Origin: Gammaproteobacteria bacterium
GTDB taxonomy: Bacteria > Pseudomonadota > Gammaproteobacteria > Pseudomonadales > Cellvibrionaceae
Length of the DNA stretch: 64,000 nt
Direction: 5' to 3'
Assembly: GCA_004173475.1 (NCBI GenBank)
Contig: SEBU01000005.1
Coordinates: forward strand, 430,974-494,973
In this document: positions 50,798 to 61,730 of the stretch, piece by piece
Position numbering within the stretch: position 1 is the first letter of the stretch
Layout of the letters: each line of letters begins with the position of its first letter
The notes under the pieces: generated by a model
Database searches by the model: none
Seen by the model: only the letters and a program-made list of their open reading frames with translations
What the model was told of the DNA's origin: nothing
Translations under genes and position numbers: made by a program

Positions 50798-50825
50798 AAA
50801 AAAACACCCGCTATACGCAGGCGTT
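50798..50825 (-). terminator. terminator-like hairpin downstream of ferredoxin gene
   Basis: Minus strand AACGCCTGC-gtata-GCGGGTGTT (GU pairs) followed by T tract. Confidence 0.6.
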
Positions 50826-50866
50826 CTTGTTTGGTCTCACTTACAACCAATTAAATTTTTAAACAA

Positions 50867-51190
50867 TTACCGCTCCAACAACGCCAATTTATTTTCAACC
50901 TTATCCCACTTCTCGTGATCAACCATGGCGTCTTTCACGAGCGAAATTTCCGGCCATATTTGCGCTAACTCGGCATTCAATGCGATGAAATGTTTTTGAT
51001 CTTCAGGCACATCATCTTCTTCGAAAATTGCGCCTATAGGGCATTCGACCGGGCACAAATTACAATCGATACATGACACAGGATCAATAACCAAAAAATT
51101 GGGGCCTTCCCTAAAAGCGTCGGTTGGGCAAACTGAAACGCAGGTGGTGTGTTTGCAGTTAATGCAATTTTCGGTAACAACGAATGACAT
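50867..51190 (-). CDS. fdxA: 7Fe/8Fe ferredoxin (FdxA type)
   Basis: [21 protein letters not shown] and [16 protein letters not shown]; 107 aa. Confidence 0.95.
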   Translation of the reverse strand: MSFVVTENCINCKHTTCVSVCPTDAFREGPNFLVIDPVSCIDCNLCPVECPIGAIFEEDDVPEDQKHFIALNAELAQIWPEISLVKDAMVDHEKWDKVENKLALLER

Positions 51191-51327
51191 GGAAAGCTCC
51201 CGAGTACTAGGTCCATGATAAGGATAAATTTGGCGGTCACTCTATAGAAATTACTACCCGCAGGTAAAGCGAATTATATTGATAAGGGATATCGCCTTTA
51301 CTGATGGGTAAAAGTTTGGCCAAGAGC

Positions 51328-52677
51328 TTAAGTATTTGGAAAAAATTCAGGATGGCGAGCAATCAAACTTTTTAGACTGGCGAAACAGTCGGGATCAATC
51401 GCTGTACCGACCGACTCCTGCATAATCGACAGCGTTTTCTCAATGGGTAAAGCGCCGCGGTAGGGACGCTCTGCTGTGATCGCATCAAAAATATCGGCTG
51501 TTGTGATAATACGGGTTTCAAGTGCAATTTGATCAGCCATGATGCCGAGGGGGTAACCTTTTCCATCCAGGCGTTCATGATGTGCGCTGGAAACCTGAGC
51601 CAATTCTTTAAATGCGTGCACTCGCTCTAAAATCTTTCCGGTATAGACGGCGTGCAATTTAACAGCTTCGTATTCCTGATCCGTTAATTTTCCGGGCTTA
51701 TCCAATATCGTATTGCTCACCCCCAACTTTCCTACATCGTGCAGGAGCGCACCACGCTTTAACCAACGTTGGCGCGCCTGGCTAATGCCTAAATCCTCCG
51801 CCAGCAAAGAGGTATAAAGGCCAACTCGCGCACTATGGCCTGAGGTATAGGGACTTTTGGCATCGACTACCTGCCCAAAGGCTTCGGCAACATCGTCAAA
51901 AAAATCTTCATCCAGCGCTTTCTCGAACTCACCCGGTTCCAGCGCGAGAATTGTTTTGTCGATATCTGCAGAGTCAAGTGTTTTCCAAAAATCTGCGTTA
52001 CCGGCGACACTAACAAACGCTTCTACCAGTGCTGGATCAAACCAGGTGCCGGAACGAGATAGCACTTCTGCCAATGCGGCCTCCAACCCGTCGGAACAAT
52101 TCACTACGTCAATCACTTGCGAGAGCAACGCGATGCGCGAGTAAAGTGGAATCTTTTCGCCTTCCAATGCTTCCGGGCGGCCATGGCCGTCCCAATGTTC
52201 ATCTAACGAGTGGATACCATCGGCAACAGGTTCATCAAAACGCAGCCGCCTCGCTATATCAGCTCCACGCGTGCAGCGGGTCTGAATCAACTCTTGTGCG
52301 ATGGCATCGCCGTTGGTGAAAATTTCGGTGAGTGCTTTGAAGCGGGAGATAATTCCAGCTGAGGTTCCGGTATGCCGCAAAACAAAACGCAACACTTGCG
52401 GAAGGCTACCATCCACCCATTTAAAATCACGCTTGAAGGCCAGATCGTCAGTTAAATAAAGTTCGCAAATACGAGAAGCGTTGCTGCTGCAGCCCAAGTC
52501 TTTTAGTAACAGTACGTAATAGAGTTCCCACAAATGTTCTTTGGCCATACCGATTTGTTGGCCGATACTCATGCCGATCCAGCAACAGCGGATACAGTGC
52601 CCATGCGGTTGGCCTTCGGTCAGATCCAATGCATAGCTGAGCGAGCCCATGAGCTCCGACAATTTTAAATGTTGCAC
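51328..52677 (-). CDS. tandem HD-GYP protein (C-terminal domain intact, N-terminal degenerate)
   Basis: C-term LLHDVGKLGVSNTILDKPG, HHERLDGKGYPLGI; N-term LLKDLGCSSN and DEHWDGHGRPEALEGEKIPLYSRI. Confidence 0.9.
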   Translation of the reverse strand: MQHLKLSELMGSLSYALDLTEGQPHGHCIRCCWIGMSIGQQIGMAKEHLWELYYVLLLKDLGCSSNASRICELYLTDDLAFKRDFKWVDGSLPQVLRFVLRHTGTSAGIISRFKALTEIFTNGDAIAQELIQTRCTRGADIARRLRFDEPVADGIHSLDEHWDGHGRPEALEGEKIPLYSRIALLSQVIDVVNCSDGLEAALAEVLSRSGTWFDPALVEAFVSVAGNADFWKTLDSADIDKTILALEPGEFEKALDEDFFDDVAEAFGQVVDAKSPYTSGHSARVGLYTSLLAEDLGISQARQRWLKRGALLHDVGKLGVSNTILDKPGKLTDQEYEAVKLHAVYTGKILERVHAFKELAQVSSAHHERLDGKGYPLGIMADQIALETRIITTADIFDAITAERPYRGALPIEKTLSIMQESVGTAIDPDCFASLKSLIARHPEFFPNT

Positions 52678-52826
52678 ACTATGCCTCAGTAAAACTCATT
52701 TATATCCATGCATTCAGTGAAGTTCAAAAAGCGAGCTTCTGCCACTACACAACCCGCGATTTGCAAACGAAAAAGATATAAAAAAGCCAGCCAAATCAAT
52801 ATTTAATCGTCAATTAACCGTGAAAT

Positions 52827-55508
52827 ATGCGATTAAAAGCAAATACTTGGGCATTGTTTAAATTTGTTTACTTCAGCTCACGATCTACAGTTTCTTGTCT
52901 ACACTTGAATTTTATGGGCTCGATTCAAGCCGTTGCTCACGCTATAAATTTGTGCGAAAAGCCGCTAACCCTAGATGACTATACGATGACAAAAGAGGCT
53001 TTACCGCCAGCCACATTGAGTGAAGACCATCTTCACAGGCTGATCTCCACAATCCCCCAACAGGTCTGGACCGCTCGTCCTGACGGTGGGCTAGATTTTG
53101 TGAATCAACAGGTCATTGACTATTTCGGCAAAAGCATCCTAAAGGCTGGCTGGATTGAAGTACTCCACCCTGACGATGTCCACGAAACCATTTTGAAATG
53201 GACCCGAAGCCTGGCGACCGGAGAAAATTACGAGGCTGTTTTCCGTTTGCGTCGCGCCGACGGAGTTTATCGCTGGCATATTGCCCGGGCTTCTGCGTTG
53301 CTCAATCCAGCAGGTGAGGTTATTCAGTGGGTAGGCACCAGTACAGACATTACGGAGCGCAAGGAGGCTGAAGCTGCGCTGGCGGTGAGTGAAGCGCATC
53401 TTGCGGCAGCCCAGACGAGAGCGCTGATTGGTAGCTGGGAACTGGATTTAGCGACGGGCATTGGCTCGGCGACGGCAGAGTGGTTTCAAATCATGCAGCG
53501 CGACCCCGCCTCTGGCATGCCCACTCTCGACGAATTTGTTGAAACAATCCACCCCCAAGACCGCGACAGAGTACGAGCACATCATCTGCAAGCAATTGCA
53601 GACAAAAATGATCGCAAGTTTGACTTCCGTATGCTCATGCCCGACGGCAGCACGCGTTGGATAGAAGCCCGCAGCATTACGATTTTTGATGCGGCTGACC
53701 AACCTATTCGCATGGAAGGAACTGCTCAGGAAATTAGCGATCGCAAGCAAGTCGAAGAAGCGTTGCTAACTAGCACAGAGTTGCTGAACGTATCGCAGTC
53801 CGTCGCAAAGATGGGTGGATGGCAATTTGATATTAAGACCAACGAACTCTTTTGGACCGACCAGATTTATCATCTTCTGGATTCTGTACGAGAGGATCTC
53901 ACGCTTGAATCCAGCCTGGAGTTTTTTTCTAACGACTCCCAGCCCTTAATTATCAAGGCTTTCAATGAAGCAATAGAACGTGGCCAGGATTTTGATCTTG
54001 AGCTGGAAATGATTAGCTACACCCAGCGAAAAATTGATGTGCGCGTGATTTGTAAAATTACGCGCGAGAACAACATCCCGGTGAAAATGAACGGGATCAT
54101 CCAAGACATCAGCGAACAGAAGTCAGCCCAGCTCGCGTTGGAAACCGCTAATTACGAGCTCGAGTATGCCAATCGGATCCTAGAGCATATTGCCCATTAC
54201 GATGCCCTCACCCACCTTCCCAATCGCGTGCTATTGGCAGATCGTATGCAGCAGGCCATGCTTCACAATCAGCGCAGCGGTGAATCGCTCGCGGTAGCAT
54301 TTATTGATCTGGATGGCTTTAAAGCCATTAATGATCAATACGGTCATGGCACCGGCGACAAATTGTTAATCACCATTGCGCGGCGAATGAAAGCGGCGTT
54401 ACGTGAGAGCGATACGCTTGCGCGAATTGGCGGCGATGAATTTGTGGTAGTGCTGACCCACTTAAAAAACGTTAATGATTGTGAACCCCTGTTGCGGCGT
54501 ATCCTTGATGCAGCGGCCGAACCGGTTCAACTCGACGAACTCGTGCTACAAGTTTCAGCCAGTATTGGCGTTACCATTCATCCTCAAGACGGCGTGGATG
54601 CCGAACAATTACTCCGCCATGCCGACCAGGCGATGTACCTTGCCAAACAAGCCGGTAAAAATTGTTATCACCTGTTCGACGTTGCTCAAGATGTGGCTGT
54701 AAAACATAAACGCGAAAACCTCGAACATATACGCACGGCCCTGCGCAACAAAGAATTCGTTCTCTACTATCAACCGAAAGTGAATATGCGCACCGGAACC
54801 GTTGTGGGTGCCGAGGCGCTTATTCGCTGGCAGCACCCCGAGCGCGGCTTGCTTGCTCCCGCCAGTTTCTTGCCCATTATTGAAAATCACTTGTTGAGCG
54901 TAGAACTTGGCGAGTGGGTTATAGCGACCGCGCTTAGCCAAATGGCCGACTGGCAATCACAAGGCTTGGACATACCTATCAGCGTTAATGTTGGTGCGCT
55001 GCAATTACAACAAAGCAACTTTGCAAATCGTTTGGAAGAGCTGCTGTTTTTGGAGCCTGACGCTAACCCAAAGAATCTGGAACTGGAAATTTTGGAAACC
55101 AGCGCGCTGGAAGACATCAATCAGGTGTCTGCCGCTATTCACGCGTGCCAGGCATTGGGAGTTAGTTTTGCGTTGGATGATTTTGGTACAGGTTATTCAT
55201 CGCTTGCTTATTTAAAACGTCTACCGGCAGAGCTGCTGAAGATCGATCAAAGCTTTGTTCGCGACATGCTTGACGATTCGGACGATCTGGCAATCATTCA
55301 GGGGATTATAGGCTTGGCTACTGCGTTCCAGCGGCTGGTTATCGCTGAAGGAGTGGAGACAGTAGACCACGGAAAGAAACTACTATCGATAGGCTGCGAA
55401 CTTGCCCAGGGTTACGGGATAGCTCGCCCCATGCCTGCCGAAGCGTTTCCAGGCTGGGTAAAAACCTGGAGCACGGATGGTGCCTGGCTCAAATCCGACA
55501 ACGACTAG
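52827..55508 (+). CDS. PAS-PAS-PAS-GGDEF-EAL protein (start may be at an internal Met near 52914 or 52986)
   Basis: RIGGDEFVVVL; GAEALIRWQHPERG; DDFGTGYSSLAYLKRLP; PAS/PAC repeats with WVGTSTDITERKEAE, EGTAQEISDRKQVE, NGIIQDISEQKSAQ. Confidence 0.95.
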   Translation: MRLKANTWALFKFVYFSSRSTVSCLHLNFMGSIQAVAHAINLCEKPLTLDDYTMTKEALPPATLSEDHLHRLISTIPQQVWTARPDGGLDFVNQQVIDYFGKSILKAGWIEVLHPDDVHETILKWTRSLATGENYEAVFRLRRADGVYRWHIARASALLNPAGEVIQWVGTSTDITERKEAEAALAVSEAHLAAAQTRALIGSWELDLATGIGSATAEWFQIMQRDPASGMPTLDEFVETIHPQDRDRVRAHHLQAIADKNDRKFDFRMLMPDGSTRWIEARSITIFDAADQPIRMEGTAQEISDRKQVEEALLTSTELLNVSQSVAKMGGWQFDIKTNELFWTDQIYHLLDSVREDLTLESSLEFFSNDSQPLIIKAFNEAIERGQDFDLELEMISYTQRKIDVRVICKITRENNIPVKMNGIIQDISEQKSAQLALETANYELEYANRILEHIAHYDALTHLPNRVLLADRMQQAMLHNQRSGESLAVAFIDLDGFKAINDQYGHGTGDKLLITIARRMKAALRESDTLARIGGDEFVVVLTHLKNVNDCEPLLRRILDAAAEPVQLDELVLQVSASIGVTIHPQDGVDAEQLLRHADQAMYLAKQAGKNCYHLFDVAQDVAVKHKRENLEHIRTALRNKEFVLYYQPKVNMRTGTVVGAEALIRWQHPERGLLAPASFLPIIENHLLSVELGEWVIATALSQMADWQSQGLDIPISVNVGALQLQQSNFANRLEELLFLEPDANPKNLELEILETSALEDINQVSAAIHACQALGVSFALDDFGTGYSSLAYLKRLPAELLKIDQSFVRDMLDDSDDLAIIQGIIGLATAFQRLVIAEGVETVDHGKKLLSIGCELAQGYGIARPMPAEAFPGWVKTWSTDGAWLKSDND

Positions 55509-55509
55509 A

Positions 55510-55896
55510 TCAACGTGCCTTCTGGCTCGTTGGTTGATTACTTGCAGTTGAAGATTCGCTACTAGCATCCGAACTCAACTCACAAAACTGCTTTACCTTG
55601 TCAGCACCTTTTGAAGATGGTTTAGCAGCTTGTTGTTGCGTCCAAAACTGGCATTCCACACTTTCCTTTTTGGCCTTAGCCATCTTTTGATGCGTATAAG
55701 CTTCCTGCCGTTCATCGCGCTCCTGAGCGTTTTGCAATTCCACTTTTTCAATGTAATTGGTCACGACTTTATCGTTTACTTCAGGCTCTTGAGCTGCCAC
55801 AGCGACGACCTTACCTTCACGGGTAAAGATCAGAGTGAAAAGCACTATAGCCAAGGCAAACGAACCGATACTTACAAGCTTAAATGACGGGCGCAT
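55510..55896 (-). CDS. hypothetical membrane-anchored protein
   Basis: N-terminal TM (LVSIGSFALAIVLFTLIF) then charged helical tail; stop lies 2 nt from the stop of the convergent PAS-GGDEF-EAL gene. Confidence 0.6.
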   Translation of the reverse strand: MRPSFKLVSIGSFALAIVLFTLIFTREGKVVAVAAQEPEVNDKVVTNYIEKVELQNAQERDERQEAYTHQKMAKAKKESVECQFWTQQQAAKPSSKGADKVKQFCELSSDASSESSTASNQPTSQKAR

Positions 55897-56171
55897 TCAA
55901 ATGAGTTCCTTTTGGTTAAATTCCAGGGGAGCAGGGAAGTTACAGCGGCGCTATGGTAATTTAGTCGTTGAAAAATGTGAAGTTTTTCTATTCTAACTCT
56001 GAAAAAGGCAGGAATAGCACCTTAACAGGCTCTTGTGTCCATAGCCGACCCTCTCTCCAAGATCTATCTGTTCTCACCGCTTTACCTAATAACGTTTCAA
56101 CATGAATTAACCTCATTGAAAACTATCGCCATACTCCTTCAGCCTTTTATGAACAAATTTTAATCACCTTA

Positions 56172-56239
56172 TTGACACAGCTTACTGTGCGGCGCATAGT
56201 AATAAAACACTGTGCGGTACACAGTGTATGTCGCACAGT
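56172..56239 (+). promoter_or_regulatory. putative promoter with nested operator repeats for the padR gene
   Basis: TTGACA (56172-56177), 17-nt spacer, CATAGT (56195-56200); ACTGTG/CACAGT inverted and direct repeats throughout 56176-56239. Confidence 0.65.
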
Positions 56240-56250
56240 ATGGAGTACCT

Positions 56251-56580
56251 ATGTCAGAAGAACATTTAGAGAAATTACGCCAAGAGCTACGCCGCGGAGT
56301 CCTTGTTCTTGCAGTGCTCGGCTCGTTGAAGCAGCCGCATTACGGGTACTCGTTACGTAAGCAAATGCAAGACGCTGGAATCGATATCGATGAAGGCACG
56401 CTTTATCCCCTGATCCGCAGGTTGGCAGATCAAGGCTTGCTCGACAGTGAATGGCAGCAAGGCGATGGCCGCGAGCGCCGCTACTACCAACTTTCACCTA
56501 TGGGCACGGAATTGCTCGCCAATTTAAGCAGTGAATGGCAGGCGCTTAACTCAAACATTGCAAAACTTCTGGAGATTTAA
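56251..56580 (+). CDS. PadR family transcriptional regulator
   Basis: LRRGVLVLAVLGSLKQPHYGYSLRKQMQDAGIDIDEGTLYPLIRRLADQGLLDSEW; ATG at 56251. Confidence 0.95.
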   Translation: MSEEHLEKLRQELRRGVLVLAVLGSLKQPHYGYSLRKQMQDAGIDIDEGTLYPLIRRLADQGLLDSEWQQGDGRERRYYQLSPMGTELLANLSSEWQALNSNIAKLLEI

Positions 56581-56581
56581 C

Positions 56582-57526
56582 ATGAAACTCATTGACCGTT
56601 ATATCAGTGCAGTTGCCCAGCAACTTCCTGTGAGCCGCCGCGATGACATTACTCGCGAACTGAGAGCAAATATTCTTGATCGTCTTGAAAGCTTTGAAGA
56701 TGAAACAGGCCACCCTGCCACATCCGAGGATGAATCAGCAATATTACGCGAACTTGGGCATCCCCAACGTGTAGCGGCAGGTTTCTTACCACCGCAAACG
56801 CTGGTCAACAGCAACTGGTTTCCGGTTTTCAAACAGAGCCTTACCTACGGCTTGCTGATCGTTTTTGTAGTGCAAATGATCGGCTTTGGAGTTACTTCAT
56901 TAAACAGCGGTGGGTTACACATCAGCGGATTTATAAGTCATTTTGTCCACGCCGCACTTATCATGTTTGCAGTTGTAACAGGCGTGTTTTACACCCTGAG
57001 TAACTTGAAGGCGACAGCGAATCTGTCTCCCTACTGCAAGTGGACGCCGGAGCAGTTGCCTCCTGTGCAACATCCATGGCAGCGCATCAAATTGGAAGAG
57101 AATCTAAACGAATTTGTCAGCAATTTATTTTTTCTCGTGATCGTTTGTTACGGGTATTGGATGTCTGAAAATGTCTTTGCGAAGTTTTCGATTAGCCCCA
57201 ACCCGAACCTGTCATATTGGGTTCTTCCACTGAGCCTATGGGCAATATTTTCGGTGGGATTCAGCTTATGGAAGTTTCGTTATAGCTACTGGACCCAATC
57301 CAAACTCTTGCTAGCGACGGTGCAAAATCTCTTGGGGTGCACAATTGCCATAGGTTTGTGGCTAGAACCGGAATTGTTTTTGAACCATAGCTTGCGCGCT
57401 TCAGTCGCCCAATTTATAAACCAAATAGCTCATTGGACACTGATCTGTTCATTCCTGATGTTTTTATTTTGGGCCGTCCGTAATTTATATTGGTTTAGTT
57501 TGATGCGTAAGATGGAAGAAAATTAA
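56582..57526 (+). CDS. HAAS/permease-prefix type membrane protein
   Basis: MKLIDRYISAVAQQLPVSRRDDITRELRANILDRLE...EDESAILRELGHPQRVA then TM helices; start 1 nt after padR stop. Confidence 0.88.
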   Translation: MKLIDRYISAVAQQLPVSRRDDITRELRANILDRLESFEDETGHPATSEDESAILRELGHPQRVAAGFLPPQTLVNSNWFPVFKQSLTYGLLIVFVVQMIGFGVTSLNSGGLHISGFISHFVHAALIMFAVVTGVFYTLSNLKATANLSPYCKWTPEQLPPVQHPWQRIKLEENLNEFVSNLFFLVIVCYGYWMSENVFAKFSISPNPNLSYWVLPLSLWAIFSVGFSLWKFRYSYWTQSKLLLATVQNLLGCTIAIGLWLEPELFLNHSLRASVAQFINQIAHWTLICSFLMFLFWAVRNLYWFSLMRKMEEN

Positions 57527-57748
57527 GCAACGTATGTAGTAGCTCGCGCGTAGATTCGCTGTCGTCATTCATGCGGATCTACTTGAGCCACTACGAACCA
57601 ATGGCTCTTTCGCCCACAACAAAATCAACCGCAAAAAAGTTTTTAGCTTTGCCCTTGATAAGCTAGCTAAAGCACAGATTACTGACATCCGCTGACACAT
57701 GCTTCACGTATAATCCCGCCCTTTGCCCAAACTTTTGAGAAGTAGTAG

Positions 57749-60613
57749 ATGGATACGATTATTGTTCGCGGCGCCCGCACTCACAATCTTAAAAATATCG
57801 ACTTGGATATACCACGCGATAAATTAGTTGTAATCACAGGCCCTTCTGGGTCTGGTAAATCATCACTGGCATTCGACACTCTTTATGCAGAAGGCCAACG
57901 CCGTTATGTGGAATCGCTATCCACTTATGCTCGTCAATTCCTCTCCATGATGGAAAAGCCGGACATTGATCATATTGAAGGTTTGAGCCCGGCAATTTCC
58001 ATTGAGCAAAAATCCACTTCCCATAACCCGCGCTCAACAGTGGGAACCATCACTGAAATTTACGATTACCTGCGCTTGCTTTATGCACGTGTGGGCGAAG
58101 CACGCTGCCCGAATCACGGTGTTCCCCTCTCGGCCCAAACTATTAGCGAGATGGTCGATACAGTTACCGCACTTCCCGAAGGCAGCAAGCTTATGTTGCT
58201 AGCGCCTGTTATTCGTGAGCGCAAAGGCGAGCACCTGCACGTCTTTGAACAATTAAAACGCGATGGTTTTATTCGCGCTCGTATCGATGGCTTGCTCTGC
58301 GATCTCGACGATACACCAACGCTCGATAAGAAAAAGAAGCACACGGTGGAAGTAGTAATCGACCGCTTTAAAGTGCGTGACGATATCAAATTGCGCCTGG
58401 CTGAATCATTCGAAACGGCGCTCAAGCTTTCCGAAGGTATCGCCATTATTAGCGATATGGATGAAAAAGCGCCCGACAGGCTTTTTTCATCCAAACACTC
58501 CTGCCCGATTTGTGATTACAGCCTTACCGAACTTGAGCCTCGCCTTTTTTCCTTTAACAACCCTGCAGGCGCATGCCCTAGCTGTGATGGTTTGGGAGTT
58601 AAGCAGTTCTTTGACGAAGACAAAGTTATTCAGGACCCAAAACTCAGCCTGTCAGAAGGAGCTATTCGCGGCTGGGACAAGCGCAACGTGTATTACTTTC
58701 ATATGTTGGCATCCCTCGCCAAGCATTACGGTTTTAACGTAGATACGCCCTGGAATAAACTCAAAGCCAAACAACGTGAGGCCGTGCTTTATGGTTCCGG
58801 CGAGGAGGTAATCTCCTTCAATTACGTGAATGATCGCGGCGATGTTTACAAACGTAGCCACGCTTTCGAGGGCGTACTGCCCAATATGGAACGTCGCTAC
58901 CACGATACCGAATCCAATTCGGTTCGCGAGGACCTCACCAAATTTTTATCGACGCAAAACTGTCCGGAATGCGAAGGAGCACGTTTACGTGAAGAAGCGC
59001 GCAACGTGTTTATCGATGAAAAAACATTACCGGAAATTACTACCATGCCGGTATCGGAAGCACATGAATACTACATGCAACTGAGTTTTACCGGTCGTAA
59101 AGCGGGTATTGCGGACAAAGTGTTAAAAGAGCTGCGTGATCGGTTCCGATTTTTGGTAGACGTCGGTTTGAATTATCTAACGCTGAATCGCAGTGCCGAA
59201 ACCTTGTCCGGCGGTGAAGCACAGCGTATTCGCCTTGCCAGCCAAATCGGTGCAGGCTTGGTAGGCGTTATGTATATTCTTGATGAGCCTTCAATAGGTT
59301 TGCATCAGCGCGACAATGAACGTTTATTGAAAACCCTCACTCACCTGCGCGACATCGGTAATAGCGTGATAGTGGTTGAACATGATGAAGACGCCATTCG
59401 CCTCGCCGATCACGTCATTGACATAGGCCCAGGTGCGGGTGTTCACGGCGGCCAAGTGATCGCGCAAGGCAATGTCAAAGCCATCATGGCTAACAAGGAG
59501 TCCATCACCGGCCAATATTTAAGTGGCGCCCGTGAAATTGCCATTCCCGAAAAACGCAATCCGATTAACCCAAAACAAATGCTTAGACTGATTGGAGCCA
59601 AAGGCAATAATCTTCAAAATGTCACTTTGGAAATTCCGGTGGGATTAATGACTTGCGTAACGGGTGTGTCTGGTTCGGGAAAATCTACGCTCATTAATGC
59701 AACGCTACATCCACTGGCCGCCACTGCTCTTAATGGTGCAAGCACACTCACACCTGCTCCGCATGAAAAAGTTGAAGGCATGGATTTGTTCGACAAGTGT
59801 GTGGACATCGACCAATCGCCTATCGGCCGTACACCGCGTTCGAATCCGGCAACTTACACTGGAATTTTTACGCCTGTGCGCGATTTATTTGCAGGCACAC
59901 AAGAAGCACGCTCACGCGGTTATCAGCCTGGGCGTTTCAGTTTTAACGTAAAAGGCGGCCGCTGCGAAGCTTGTGAAGGCGATGGCGTAACCAAAGTAGA
60001 GATGCATTTCTTGCCGGACGTTTACGTTCCCTGTGATGTTTGCAAAGGCAAACGCTACAACCGCGAAACTCTCGACGTAAAATACAAGGGCAAAAATATT
60101 CATGAAGTATTGGAAATGACAGTTGAAGACGCGCGTGTATTTTTCGATGCAATTCCTTCCATCGCCAATAAATTGCAAACTTTAATTGATGTTGGTCTTA
60201 CCTACATTTGTTTAGGGCAAGCCGCGACAACTTTATCCGGCGGTGAAGCGCAGCGTGTAAAACTTGCAAAAGAATTATCCAAACGTGATACCGGAAAAAC
60301 ACTTTATATTTTGGACGAACCAACTACCGGTTTGCACTTTTATGATATCCAACAACTATTAAATGTTTTGCATCGCTTGCGCGATCACGGAAATACTGTG
60401 GTGGTAATCGAACATAATTTAGATGTAATAAAAACTGCGGATTGGATTGTAGATTTGGGGCCTGAAGGCGGAAGTGGCGGCGGAAAAATTATCGCGACCG
60501 GCACACCAGAAGAAGTTGCAAAAACCCCACATTCATATACAGGAATATTTTTAGCGCCTATGCTAAAAAAGAAAGCGAGCCCAGCAACAAAACGCAAAGC
60601 TGCAGCAAAATAA
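57749..60613 (+). CDS. uvrA: excinuclease ABC subunit A
   Basis: [55 protein letters not shown]; two ABC domains; zinc CxxC motifs. Confidence 0.99.
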   Translation: MDTIIVRGARTHNLKNIDLDIPRDKLVVITGPSGSGKSSLAFDTLYAEGQRRYVESLSTYARQFLSMMEKPDIDHIEGLSPAISIEQKSTSHNPRSTVGTITEIYDYLRLLYARVGEARCPNHGVPLSAQTISEMVDTVTALPEGSKLMLLAPVIRERKGEHLHVFEQLKRDGFIRARIDGLLCDLDDTPTLDKKKKHTVEVVIDRFKVRDDIKLRLAESFETALKLSEGIAIISDMDEKAPDRLFSSKHSCPICDYSLTELEPRLFSFNNPAGACPSCDGLGVKQFFDEDKVIQDPKLSLSEGAIRGWDKRNVYYFHMLASLAKHYGFNVDTPWNKLKAKQREAVLYGSGEEVISFNYVNDRGDVYKRSHAFEGVLPNMERRYHDTESNSVREDLTKFLSTQNCPECEGARLREEARNVFIDEKTLPEITTMPVSEAHEYYMQLSFTGRKAGIADKVLKELRDRFRFLVDVGLNYLTLNRSAETLSGGEAQRIRLASQIGAGLVGVMYILDEPSIGLHQRDNERLLKTLTHLRDIGNSVIVVEHDEDAIRLADHVIDIGPGAGVHGGQVIAQGNVKAIMANKESITGQYLSGAREIAIPEKRNPINPKQMLRLIGAKGNNLQNVTLEIPVGLMTCVTGVSGSGKSTLINATLHPLAATALNGASTLTPAPHEKVEGMDLFDKCVDIDQSPIGRTPRSNPATYTGIFTPVRDLFAGTQEARSRGYQPGRFSFNVKGGRCEACEGDGVTKVEMHFLPDVYVPCDVCKGKRYNRETLDVKYKGKNIHEVLEMTVEDARVFFDAIPSIANKLQTLIDVGLTYICLGQAATTLSGGEAQRVKLAKELSKRDTGKTLYILDEPTTGLHFYDIQQLLNVLHRLRDHGNTVVVIEHNLDVIKTADWIVDLGPEGGSGGGKIIATGTPEEVAKTPHSYTGIFLAPMLKKKASPATKRKAAAK

Positions 60614-60632
60614 AAGCCTAAAGCGAAAAATA

Positions 60633-60682
60633 TATTATGAAGCTAATCTATTGTGTAACCACGATAGATTAGCTTCATAATA
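60633..60682. terminator. 19-bp perfect inverted repeat between convergent genes, putative bidirectional terminator
   Basis: TATTATGAAGCTAATCTAT-12 nt-ATAGATTAGCTTCATAATA. Confidence 0.65.
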
Positions 60683-60694
60683 GCCAGCAAAATA

Positions 60695-61582
60695 TTAATG
60701 CGTTTTGATAATTTTTAATTTCGCAGTAACGGCATAATGATCCGATGAAAAACCAATTTTAGGATCGTCTTTTATAATTTCAGAAGCTACTACAGTTATA
60801 TCGCTAGACGTAAAAATATAATCCACTTTACAGGATTCATTCTGTTTGCCGAACTCATGAAAAGTCCCCGTCTTTTCATCGACATTAATAGCGCGATAAG
60901 AATCTTTTAAATTGATGGGTGAATTTCCCGCACCAAGCAAGTACTGAATTGAATCTTCAGCCTCACATGCGTTGAAGTCACCGCTCAGAACAACTGGGTC
61001 ATGCGGATGCTTTCGATCTGCAATAGTCCGCGCCAACAGCGTGGCTGACAATAAACGCTCTCTCGGTACGAGAGGAAAATGCGTATTAAAAATATAAATC
61101 GCTCTCTCAGATTTTTTCTCGATAAAACGCCCCCAAGTGACCACACGTGGAAATTGCATGTTCCAGCCGTTGGAACCTGGAATCTCCGGTGTTGGCGATA
61201 GCTGCAAAGTTCCAGTGTCATAATTATCAAGTTTCCAATTTTTCTTTTTGTAAAAAATCTGGACGCCTTCTCCACCCGAATCTTGATTGCGACCGCGTCC
61301 AATTTGACCGTATCCATCAAAGCTATTATTTATATCCGTCAGCACTTCAGGTAATGCTTCCTGAATGCCGAAAAAGTCAGGATTTTGATGTTTAATTAAA
61401 GCTAAAACGCGAGGCTTCCTTGAAACCCAATCATTCGGATGGGGATCCACAGGCACACGCACGTTAAATGTCATTATTTTTGTATTAATTGAATTCGAAG
61501 CAGCATTAGCAGGAAATGAAACAGATAAAACTGAAAATAATAAAAATAAAATAATTAGACGGCTGACAAAGAGAATATTCAT
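60695..61582 (-). CDS. secreted endonuclease/exonuclease/phosphatase family protein
   Basis: Signal peptide; IMTFNVRV, FFGIQEALPEVL, LSGDFNACE, FSSDHYAVTAKL. Confidence 0.92.
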   Translation of the reverse strand: MNILFVSRLIILFLLFSVLSVSFPANAASNSINTKIMTFNVRVPVDPHPNDWVSRKPRVLALIKHQNPDFFGIQEALPEVLTDINNSFDGYGQIGRGRNQDSGGEGVQIFYKKKNWKLDNYDTGTLQLSPTPEIPGSNGWNMQFPRVVTWGRFIEKKSERAIYIFNTHFPLVPRERLLSATLLARTIADRKHPHDPVVLSGDFNACEAEDSIQYLLGAGNSPINLKDSYRAINVDEKTGTFHEFGKQNESCKVDYIFTSSDITVVASEIIKDDPKIGFSSDHYAVTAKLKIIKTH

Positions 61583-61674
61583 GAATTAAATCTCAAGGCA
61601 AGCGAACAAACTAGGTACATTTATTAACAACTGATTGCTGTAAATAGAAAGGTTAGCATTTCATTTAACCCAAA

Positions 61675-61707
61675 ACAAAAACGCCAGGCATTTGCCTGGC
61701 GTTTTTG
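61675..61707 (-). terminator. intrinsic terminator of the ribosomal/alpha operon
   Basis: ACGCCAGGCA-tt-TGCCTGGCGT perfect stem flanked by A and T tracts. Confidence 0.9.
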
Positions 61708-61730
61708 TTTAATCTGTATTTGCGAATTAC

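Noticed and set aside
59912-60178. minus-strand ORFs inside uvrA
   Set aside because: Shadow ORFs in a highly conserved coding gene.
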